Assembly (NCBI RefSeq): GCF_938015485.1
Contig: NZ_CALLVU010000121.1
Coordinates: 1-12,877 of the forward strand
Origin: an uncultured Lachnoanaerobaculum sp.
Lineage (GTDB): Bacteria > Bacillota > Clostridia > Lachnospirales > Lachnospiraceae
DNA length: 12,877 nucleotides
Direction of reading: 5' to 3'
The notes beneath the pieces are model-generated. The model ran no database searches. It worked only from the letters and a program-made list of their open reading frames with translations, and was not told the origin of the DNA. Below, one piece after another: positions 1 through 6,504 of the stretch. Each line of letters starts with the position of its first letter. Positions within the stretch are counted from its first letter, which is position 1. A program made the position numbers and the translations under genes.

Positions 1-237
1 GGCGATCTGGTCAAAAAGGGAGAGGTTGTAGCATTTGTTGATCAGGTTCCCATCGTGGCTGGCATTGATGGAATGATTCGAGGAATGTTGCAGGATGGCG
101 TTGAAGTCTTTGAAGGAATGAAATGTGGAGATATTGATCCGAGGGGAGAACAAGCAAATTATACAATGTGCTCAGACAAGGCCTTTGCGATTGCTGGTGG
201 AGTGCTTGAGGTCATTGTAAAGATGAAGGTTTCGTAG
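1..237 (+). CDS. yqeB: YqeB, selenium-dependent molybdenum hydroxylase system protein (EF2563 family), C-terminal fragment
   Basis: This is the last 78 residues of a gene that begins outside the window; the frame is open from base 1 to the TAG at 235-237. The fragment starts GDLVKKGEVVAFVD and continues through IDGMIRGMLQDGVEV, EGMKCGDIDPRG and a closing AIAGGVLEVIV. This alternating glycine/valine, lipoyl-like beta pattern ending in 'GDIDPRG' and 'GGVLE' is how YqeB/EF2563 proteins end. Family members are linked to maturation of selenium-dependent molybdenum hydroxylases (xanthine dehydrogenase-type enzymes); the exact reaction is not settled. It sits 79 bases upstream of hsdM with no obvious terminator between them, but its function is unrelated, so I regard it as the host chromosomal flank of the defence region. 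The identification is from memory of the family signature. Confidence 0.75.
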   Translation, partial: GDLVKKGEVVAFVDQVPIVAGIDGMIRGMLQDGVEVFEGMKCGDIDPRGEQANYTMCSDKAFAIAGGVLEVIVKMKVS

Positions 238-316
238 GAAAATAGAGGAATAATTTGGGTTCATAAGGTAACGATATTTTAGAATAAAAGTATTTTGTGA
301 AATAGAAAGGTAGATT

Positions 317-1825
317 ATGACAGGCGAATTAAAAAATAAGATCGACGGATTATGGGAAATATTCTGGACAGGAGGCATTACAAATCCTCTTGAAGTTGTG
401 GAGCAGATGACCTATTTGATGTTTATCAGGGATATTGACAGTGCAGACAATATAAGAGCAAAAGAAGCGGCTATGCTGGGCTTGCCTTTTAAGAGCATTT
501 TTGACGGTGAAATAGAGATAGGGGAGCGCAAAGTAGAAGGCGAACAGTTGAAGTGGTCTGTTTTCCACGATTTTCCGGCACAAAGAATGTATAACATAAT
601 GCAGGAATGGGTATTTCCTTTTATAAAGAATCTTCATGGCGATAAAAACAGTGCATACAGTAAATACATGAGAGATGCTATATTCAAAGTGAATACACCT
701 TTAATGCTTTCAAAGATAGTAGACGCTATGGATGAAATCTACGCTATGATGGACAAGGTACAAAGCACGGATGTTAGAGGAGATGTATATGAGTATCTGC
801 TTTCTAAAATTGCACAGTCAGGTGTAAACGGTCAGTTTAGAACACCAAGGCATATTATCAGAATGATGGTTGAGATGATGGATCCTCAGCCAAATGATAC
901 AATATGTGATCCAGCATGCGGTACATCAGGATTTCTGGTTATCAGTGGTGAATACTTAAAGGAAAACTACAAAAAAGAAGTACTTATGGACAGGGAAAAC
1001 AAAGAGCATTTTATGAACAATATGTTCTATGGATTTGATACAGACGGAACAATGCTTCGTATAGGAGCTATGAATATGATGACTCACGGTATAGAAAATC
1101 CTTGTATAGAATATAGAGACAGTCTTTCTGATCAAAATCCTGACAGAGATAAATATTCGCTTATACTTGCAAATCCGCCGTTCAAGGGTAGCTTGGATGC
1201 GGAAATAGTATCTACAGATCTATTGAAAGTATGTAAGACTAAAAAAACCGAGCTTTTGTTCTTGGCGCTCTTTATAAGAATGTTGAAGATTGGAGGAAGG
1301 TGCGCTTGTATAGTGCCTGACGGTGTACTTTTCGGATCTTCCAATGCCCATAAAGCTATCAGAAAAGAAATAGTCGAAAACCAGAAACTTGAAGCGGTAA
1401 TATCAATGCCTTCAGGAGTCTTTAAACCATATGCGGGAGTATCCACAGGTATACTTATCTTTACAAAGACCAATCATGGCGGAACTGATAATGTCTGGTT
1501 CTATGATATGACAGCTGACGGTAAGAGTCTGGATGATAAGAGAACACCGATAGCAGATAATGATATACCGGATATTATAGCTCGCTTCAAAAATCTTGAC
1601 GGAGAAAAGGACAGAAAACGTACAGATAAATCCTTTATGGTACCTAAGAGTGAGATCATAGAAAAAGATTATGACTTATCCATCAATAAATACAAGGAAG
1701 TGGAGTATGTTCCTGTAGAATATCCGCCGACATCAGAGATTTTGGATGAAATAGAGAAGCTGAACGAGCAGATAATGGAAGAGACCAGAGTGTTGAGAGA
1801 ATTATTGAAAGGGACCTCAAATTGA
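317..1825 (+). CDS. hsdM: Type I restriction-modification DNA methyltransferase subunit (HsdM)
   Basis: HsdM is the N6-adenine methyltransferase subunit of a type I RM complex (M2S modification enzyme, R2M2S restriction complex). At 502 residues it is of normal length. The N-terminal HsdM_N helical domain (about 1-140) includes LWEIFWTGG and YLMFIRDID. The Rossmann methyltransferase domain follows: motif I DPACGTSGF starts at D198 (S-adenosylmethionine binding) and the catalytic motif IV NPPF lies at 286-289, typical of gamma-class N6-adenine MTases. FRTPRHIIRMMV just upstream of motif I is also characteristic. A charged C-terminal helix (about 475-502) would contact HsdS. The ATG at 317 has AAAGG at 306-310, six bases upstream. 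hsdS follows after 20 bases, so the two are very probably co-transcribed. Nothing suggests inactivation. The recognition sequence cannot be read from HsdM. Confidence 0.95.
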   Translation: MTGELKNKIDGLWEIFWTGGITNPLEVVEQMTYLMFIRDIDSADNIRAKEAAMLGLPFKSIFDGEIEIGERKVEGEQLKWSVFHDFPAQRMYNIMQEWVFPFIKNLHGDKNSAYSKYMRDAIFKVNTPLMLSKIVDAMDEIYAMMDKVQSTDVRGDVYEYLLSKIAQSGVNGQFRTPRHIIRMMVEMMDPQPNDTICDPACGTSGFLVISGEYLKENYKKEVLMDRENKEHFMNNMFYGFDTDGTMLRIGAMNMMTHGIENPCIEYRDSLSDQNPDRDKYSLILANPPFKGSLDAEIVSTDLLKVCKTKKTELLFLALFIRMLKIGGRCACIVPDGVLFGSSNAHKAIRKEIVENQKLEAVISMPSGVFKPYAGVSTGILIFTKTNHGGTDNVWFYDMTADGKSLDDKRTPIADNDIPDIIARFKNLDGEKDRKRTDKSFMVPKSEIIEKDYDLSINKYKEVEYVPVEYPPTSEILDEIEKLNEQIMEETRVLRELLKGTSN

Positions 1826-1828
1826 GGT
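1814..1828. repeat. 15-base palindrome over the hsdM stop codon
   Basis: The sequence ACCTCAA-A-TTGAGGT forms a perfect inverted repeat with 7-base arms and a 1-base centre, spanning the hsdM TGA (1823-1825). A partial copy recurs at the other end of hsdS: AACCTCAAAT at 2942-2951. It could be a protein-binding or recombination site, or chance; the arms are too close together to form a stable hairpin without opening several pairs. Confidence 0.35.
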
Positions 1829-1845
1829 TTGTGTGGGAATGATAG

Positions 1846-2982
1846 ATGGCAAAATATAAGTTAGGAGACATCTGTGAAATTGTATCAGGGAGTACCCCTA
1901 AAACTGACATAGAAGAGTACTGGAATGGGGATATTAAGTGGATTACACCTGCTGAATTGGATGATGAGTCTTATATTGTCTATGATACAACAAGGAAAAT
2001 TACAGAGCTAGCTGTGAAGAAAACTGGACTTTCATCATTTCCAGAAGGAACAGTAATTTTGTCCTCGAGAGCACCTATAGGAAAGGTGGCAATTGCTGGA
2101 TGTGAGATGTATTGTAATCAGGGATTTAAGAATCTGATTTGTTCAGAGAAGATATACAACCGGTATCTTTTCTGGTTCCTTAAAGGTAATACAGAATATC
2201 TTAATTCATTTGGAAGAGGTGCAACATTTAAGGAAATATCGAAAAAGATTGTTTCAGATATAGAAATAAATGTTCCAGAAATGAATCTGCAAAAAAATGC
2301 AGTGCTTAATCTTGAACGACTATCAAAGATAATCAGTCTAAGAAAGTCTGAAATCGATAAATTAGATGCTCTCATCAGAGCCCGATTTGTTGAGATGTTT
2401 GGGGATCCAAGTGTTAATAATAAAAGGTGGCAAAGGGGAGTAATTAATGAAATTGGGTCTTGTATTGCAGGTGCTACACCAAGTACAAAAGTTGATGAGT
2501 ATTGGAATAATGGTACTATTCCGTGGATGAGTTCTGGAGAGGTCAATAAAGGTAGGATAGATAGAACAGATAATTTCATAACACATTTGGGATATGATAA
2601 AACAAGTACAAAACTTGTTCCTCCGAAGACTGTGGTATTAGCGATGGCAGGGCAGGGAAGAACGAGAGGTATGGCAGCAATAACTGAAATTGATCTATGT
2701 ACAAATCAATCAATCTGCTCAATAGTGAATAATGAAAAGATAGACGCTGAGTATTTGTTATATTTTTTAAAACTTCAGTATAATGAGCTTAGAAGAGCTT
2801 CTACAAATACTGATGGAAGAGGTGGATTAAATCTTAAGATAATAGGAAATTACCCTATTATGATTCCTCCAGTTGGTTTACAAAAAAGATTTGCCAACTT
2901 TGTTGAACAAGTCAACAAATCAAAATTGTTAGCCGCCTCGCAACCTCAAATCCATATATACAAAACCCTAACTTTGCTGTAA
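1846..2982 (+). CDS. hsdS: Type I restriction-modification specificity subunit (HsdS), possibly truncated at the distal helix
   Basis: HsdS gives the RM complex its DNA target. The 378-residue protein has the usual two homologous halves. Target-recognition domain 1 covers about 1-148, with KLGDICEIVSGSTPKT, EYWNGDIKWITPAEL and a later NQGFKNL. The central conserved helical spacer is about 149-187 and ends RARFVEMFGD. Target-recognition domain 2 covers about 188-345, with EIGSCIAGATPSTK, EYWNNGTIPWMSSGEV and CTNQSICSI. The second conserved helix starts normally at 349-360 (FANFVEQVNKSK), but the last 18 residues (starting LLAASQPQ) do not look like the expected coiled-coil end, which in related proteins continues as a helix of roughly 20-25 more residues. 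The ATG at 1846 has only a weak purine-rich stretch (GTGTGGGA) upstream and may depend on coupling to hsdM, which ends 20 bases before. No second or silent hsdS is visible in the window. Confidence 0.9.
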   Translation: MAKYKLGDICEIVSGSTPKTDIEEYWNGDIKWITPAELDDESYIVYDTTRKITELAVKKTGLSSFPEGTVILSSRAPIGKVAIAGCEMYCNQGFKNLICSEKIYNRYLFWFLKGNTEYLNSFGRGATFKEISKKIVSDIEINVPEMNLQKNAVLNLERLSKIISLRKSEIDKLDALIRARFVEMFGDPSVNNKRWQRGVINEIGSCIAGATPSTKVDEYWNNGTIPWMSSGEVNKGRIDRTDNFITHLGYDKTSTKLVPPKTVVLAMAGQGRTRGMAAITEIDLCTNQSICSIVNNEKIDAEYLLYFLKLQYNELRRASTNTDGRGGLNLKIIGNYPIMIPPVGLQKRFANFVEQVNKSKLLAASQPQIHIYKTLTLL

Positions 2983-3008
2983 AATAGCCATAGTTAACGA
3001 TTTCCTTA

Positions 3009-3026
3009 ATATAAAGGGCTTTATAT
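3009..3026. repeat. Inverted repeat in the hsdS-hsdR intergenic gap
   Basis: ATATAAAG-GG-CTTTATAT has perfect 8-base arms around a 2-base centre. It lies in the 125-base gap between the hsdS stop and the preferred hsdR start, about 80 bases before that start. The short centre fits an operator-like site better than a hairpin, although a smaller stem (ATATAA/TTATAT, 6-base loop) is possible. There is no clear T-run for a terminator. The remainder of the gap is AT-rich with no gene and no convincing promoter; TTGAGA at 3056-3061 has no good -10 partner. Confidence 0.3.
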
Positions 3027-3094
3027 AAATAAAATTTTAAGAATATGCTCCTAAGTTGAGATATTCTCTATTAAATACTACTTACTAAAATTAT

Positions 3095-3101
3095 GGGGAG
3101 G
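3095..3101 (+). promoter_or_regulatory. Ribosome binding site that fixes the hsdR start
   Basis: GGGGAGG at 3095-3101 stands six bases before the ATG at 3108. An earlier in-frame ATG at 3093 overlaps this Shine-Dalgarno sequence and has none of its own, so translation should start at 3108. Confidence 0.8.
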
Positions 3102-3107
3102 TTTGCC

Positions 3108-6100
3108 ATGGGCAACTTTGACTATTTGAAAGAGGAAAAGAGGTTTGATACCTTTTCAAATGTTGCTATTGCGGCAGAAAAAGTTTTATATATAGATCCG
3201 GGGCTGTGTGTTATGAATTGCCGCAGAGCGATGGAGTTTGCCATAAAATGGATGTATTCGGTGGATGCTTCATTGACTAAGCCGTATCAGGACAATCTGA
3301 TCAGCTTGATGAATACTGAAGAGTTCAAAGATATTATTGATGCAGACCTGTTTAAGCGTATGGATTTTATACGTAAGATAGGTAATGACGGTACTCACAA
3401 TGCAAGGAAGGTAACTGAGGAGCAGGCAATGCTTTGTCTTGAAAACCTGCATATATTCTTTGATTTTGTAAGCTATTGCTATGCGGATAATTATGTTGAA
3501 CAAAGTTTTGATAAATCACTTTTGAAAAAAGAAGTTGAGACGCCAAAGACACCGGAAATTTCCGATATAGATTTGGATAAGCTGATAGCAGAGAATGCAT
3601 CACTTAAAGCTTCACTTACAGAGCAAAGAGAAGAAAAGATTCAAAGCTATGTTACAAAGCCGCTTGAACTGTCGGAATATTCAACAAGAAAAATATACAT
3701 TGACACTATGCTTTCAGATGCAGGATGGAGAGAAGGCTCCGACTGGTTAAATGAGGTAAAGATAGAGGGATTGGCTGCAGATTCAGGTAACGGATTTGCG
3801 GACTATGTACTTTATGATGATGCCCATAGACCGCTTGCTGTAGTAGAGGCAAAGCGCACATGTGTGGATGTTGTTGCAGGAAGAAAACAGGCAAACGACT
3901 ATGCAGACGCTATCGAGAAAAAAACAGGAAGAAGGCCTTGTATTTTCCTTACAAACGGATTTGAGACAAGAATAATAGACGGTGAATACCCTGAAAGAAA
4001 GGTAGCAAACGTATATTCAAAAGAAGATTTGGAAAAGATGTTCAACTTAAGAAAGATGAGAACATCTCTTGAAAATGTCGTTATAGATAAGAATATAGCG
4101 GGCAGGTATTACCAGGAGGCCGCAATCAAGGCGGTATGTAATGCTTTCGATAAAAAACATCGCAGGAAAGCATTGCTTGTCATGGCTACAGGTTCAGGAA
4201 AGACAAGAACTGTAATAGAGTTGTGTCATGTACTTCTTGATGCAGGTTGGATTAAGAATATCTTGTTCCTTGCGGACAGAACGTCTTTGGTAATTCAGGC
4301 AAAGAGAGCGTTTAGAAATAATTATCCTGACCTTTCTGTAACAAATCTTTGCGAAGAAAAAGATAATTACAATGCTCACTGTGTTTTTTCTACATATCAG
4401 ACAATGATGAATTGTATAGATTCGGCCAAGGAAGAGGATAGAAAGATATTCACTTGCGGACATTTTGATCTTGTGATATGTGATGAAGCACATAGATCTA
4501 TATATAATAAATACAAGAATATTTTTACATATTTTGATTCTCCTCTTGTAGGACTTACAGCTACACCAAAAGACGACATTGATAAAAATACTTATGAAAG
4601 ATTTGACCTGGAGCAGGGAGTTCCGACATATGGATATGAACTCTCACAAGCTGTAAAGGACGGATATCTGGTTGACTTTTTATCTGTTGAAACGAAGCTT
4701 AAGTTTATTGAGGAAGGAATTGTGTATGAAAATCTTTCCGATGAAGATAAGAGTATATATGAGAATACTTTTGAGACGGAGGATGGTGAAATACCTGACT
4801 CAATAAGCTCATCGGCACTTAATGAGTGGATATTTAATGCAGATACTATTCGCAAAGTGCTTGATACATTTATGAAAACCGGAATCAAAATAGATTACGG
4901 ACAAAAGATTGGAAAGAGTATTATCTTTGCAAAAAACCATGCACATGCTGAAAAAATTCTTGAAATCTTCAATAAGGAGTATCCGCATCTAACCGGCTAT
5001 GCGCAGGTTATTGACAACAGGATTAAGTTTGCACAGCGTATTATTGATGATTTTTCTGAAGCAAATAAATTACCGCAGATAGCTATTTCTGTAGATATGC
5101 TTGATACAGGTATTGATGTACCTGAGGTTGTTAATCTTGTCTTCTTTAAGAAGGTAATGAGTTATGCAAAGTTCTGGCAGATGGTGGGTCGTGGTACAAG
5201 ATTGTGTCCGGGTCTTATTGACGGAGAGGATAAGACTAAATTTTATATATTTGATTTTTGTGGAAACTTTGAGTTCTTCAGAATCAATAAGAATAAGGGT
5301 AAAGTCTCCGCAAATAATATTTCGATACAGAGTGCCATACTTAATTTAAAGTTTGAAATAGCATACAGATTACAGGATTTGGACTATCAGAGCGATGAAC
5401 TTAGATCATTCAGGAAAAGACTTGTTGAAGAGATGGTAGCAAAGGTATCAGAGCTTTCAAGAGACAGATTTGATGTAAAGCAACATTTAAAGTTTGTGGA
5501 ATTATATTCTACGGAGGAAGGATATAATGCACTAACATTTGAAGATACGGTGCTGATAAGAGAAGAACTTTCACCTCTTATTTTACCTGAAGATGATGAA
5601 ATCAGTGCAGTGCGTTTCGATGCATTGATGTATGGCATAGAGCTTGCATGCCTTGCAGGCAAATCATATAAGAGGTTTGTTACCGATTTAAGGAAGAATG
5701 CGAAAAAACTTGCAAGTATTGCTAATATCACCGAGATAAATGAGCAATCAGATCTTATAGAGGATATATTACATACTGACTACATTGAGGACTGTGGAAT
5801 AAACGAGTTTGAGATAATAAGAGAAAAGCTCCGTGGACTTATGAAGTATATTCCAAAAGGAGGTATTATGTATGATACCAACTTTACTGACGATATTGTT
5901 TCTATAGAATGGAACGACTCGGATCTTGAAAGTGATTCGTTGAAGAATTATCGTGCAAAGGCTGAATATTATATTAAAGAGCATCAGGACAATGAGGCTA
6001 TAAAAAAGTTAAAATCCAATATTCCTTTAAGCAAAGATGATATAAAAGAACTGGAAAATGTACTTTGGTCAGAGCTTGGAACAAAAGAGGAATATGAGAA

Positions 6101-6401
6101 GGAATACGGGCAAAAGCCGCTGGGTGAGCTGGTACGAGAAATAGTCGGACTTGATATGAATGCTGCAAAGGAGGCGTTTTCAGCATATCTTGAGAACAGC
6201 AATCTTGACAGCAGACAGATTTATTTTGTAAATCAGATTGTAGAGTATATAGTTCACAATGGAATGATGAAGGATTTATCAGTATTACAAGATACCCCGT
6301 TTACAGATCAGGGAAGTATAGTTGAGATATTTACAGACTTGGGAGTATGGGCAAATATCAAAGGTATTATAGATAGCATTAATGAGAATGCTGCTGCGTA
6401 G
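3108..6401 (+). CDS. hsdR: Type I restriction endonuclease subunit (HsdR) with N-terminal DUF4145 domain
   Basis: HsdR is the ATP-dependent translocase and nuclease of the type I complex. From the ATG at 3108 it has 1097 residues; an ATG at 3093 would add five but overlaps the ribosome binding site. Order of domains: a DUF4145-like helical domain (about 1-125, CRRAMEFAIKW and RKIGNDGTH at 89-97); a coiled linker (about 150-185); a PD-(D/E)xK nuclease with D232 in GFADYVLYDD and E247-A-K249 in VVEAKRT; then a superfamily 2 helicase with Walker A ATGSGKT (360-366), DEAH (459-462), TATP (484-487), motif V DMLDTGIDVPE from D663 and motif VI QMVGRGTRL from Q691. The remaining C-terminal 350 residues match the helical EcoEI-type R_C region in length and character. 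All catalytic motifs are intact, so restriction should be active if HsdS assembles. It is separated from hsdS by 125 bases and may have its own promoter. Confidence 0.95.
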   Translation: MGNFDYLKEEKRFDTFSNVAIAAEKVLYIDPGLCVMNCRRAMEFAIKWMYSVDASLTKPYQDNLISLMNTEEFKDIIDADLFKRMDFIRKIGNDGTHNARKVTEEQAMLCLENLHIFFDFVSYCYADNYVEQSFDKSLLKKEVETPKTPEISDIDLDKLIAENASLKASLTEQREEKIQSYVTKPLELSEYSTRKIYIDTMLSDAGWREGSDWLNEVKIEGLAADSGNGFADYVLYDDAHRPLAVVEAKRTCVDVVAGRKQANDYADAIEKKTGRRPCIFLTNGFETRIIDGEYPERKVANVYSKEDLEKMFNLRKMRTSLENVVIDKNIAGRYYQEAAIKAVCNAFDKKHRRKALLVMATGSGKTRTVIELCHVLLDAGWIKNILFLADRTSLVIQAKRAFRNNYPDLSVTNLCEEKDNYNAHCVFSTYQTMMNCIDSAKEEDRKIFTCGHFDLVICDEAHRSIYNKYKNIFTYFDSPLVGLTATPKDDIDKNTYERFDLEQGVPTYGYELSQAVKDGYLVDFLSVETKLKFIEEGIVYENLSDEDKSIYENTFETEDGEIPDSISSSALNEWIFNADTIRKVLDTFMKTGIKIDYGQKIGKSIIFAKNHAHAEKILEIFNKEYPHLTGYAQVIDNRIKFAQRIIDDFSEANKLPQIAISVDMLDTGIDVPEVVNLVFFKKVMSYAKFWQMVGRGTRLCPGLIDGEDKTKFYIFDFCGNFEFFRINKNKGKVSANNISIQSAILNLKFEIAYRLQDLDYQSDELRSFRKRLVEEMVAKVSELSRDRFDVKQHLKFVELYSTEEGYNALTFEDTVLIREELSPLILPEDDEISAVRFDALMYGIELACLAGKSYKRFVTDLRKNAKKLASIANITEINEQSDLIEDILHTDYIEDCGINEFEIIREKLRGLMKYIPKGGIMYDTNFTDDIVSIEWNDSDLESDSLKNYRAKAEYYIKEHQDNEAIKKLKSNIPLSKDDIKELENVLWSELGTKEEYEKEYGQKPLGELVREIVGLDMNAAKEAFSAYLENSNLDSRQIYFVNQIVEYIVHNGMMKDLSVLQDTPFTDQGSIVEIFTDLGVWANIKGIIDSINENAAA

Positions 6402-6413
6402 TTGGAATATTAA

Positions 6414-6459
6414 TGTTATATTTAATTATGTATAAATTATATAAAATTAATATATAACA
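6414..6459. repeat. AT-only imperfect inverted repeat between hsdR and the STAND gene
   Basis: The arms TGTTATAT+TTAATT and AATTAA+T+ATATAACA pair over 14 base pairs with a single bulged base, around an AT-rich loop of about 17 bases. It lies 12 bases after the hsdR stop. It could act as a weak hsdR terminator or as an operator for the downstream gene pair. The region is extremely AT-rich, so chance palindromes are more likely here than elsewhere. Confidence 0.35.
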
Positions 6460-6472
6460 AGAATATATTTGA

Positions 6473-6488
6473 TTTTTATTAATAAAAA
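6473..6488. repeat. Perfect 16-base palindrome just upstream of the STAND gene ribosome binding site
   Basis: TTTTTATTAATAAAAA is its own reverse complement and ends six bases before the GGAGGA ribosome binding site (6495-6500) of the gene starting at 6505. Its position would suit a repressor site or an RNA fold near the start of translation, but its low complexity makes chance plausible. Confidence 0.3.
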
Positions 6489-6504
6489 CAATGTGGAGGA
6501 TTAA

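Noticed and set aside
238..316. Possible hsdM promoter: TTGGGT at 255-260 with TAGAAT at 280-285
   Set aside because: The spacer is 19 bases and the -35 matches poorly; no better pair was found in this 79-base gap, so it is not listed as a feature.
1132..1473. Minus-strand ORF of 113 codons opposite hsdM, and similar ones opposite hsdS, hsdR and the STAND gene
   Set aside because: All mirror genes with clear protein motifs on the + strand; no start signals and low-complexity translations.
3056..3090. Possible hsdR promoter starting with TTGAGA at 3056-3061
   Set aside because: The only hexamer at a suitable distance is TACTTA, a weak match to TATAAT; not convincing.
5164..5349. A 61-codon + strand ORF inside hsdR
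   Set aside because: It lies in another frame over the conserved helicase motif VI region of hsdR and has no ribosome binding site or recognisable product.
6402..6450. Several TATAAA/TATAAT-like hexamers upstream of the STAND gene
   Set aside because: The region is almost pure A/T, so such hexamers arise by chance; no -35 at the correct spacing singles one out.
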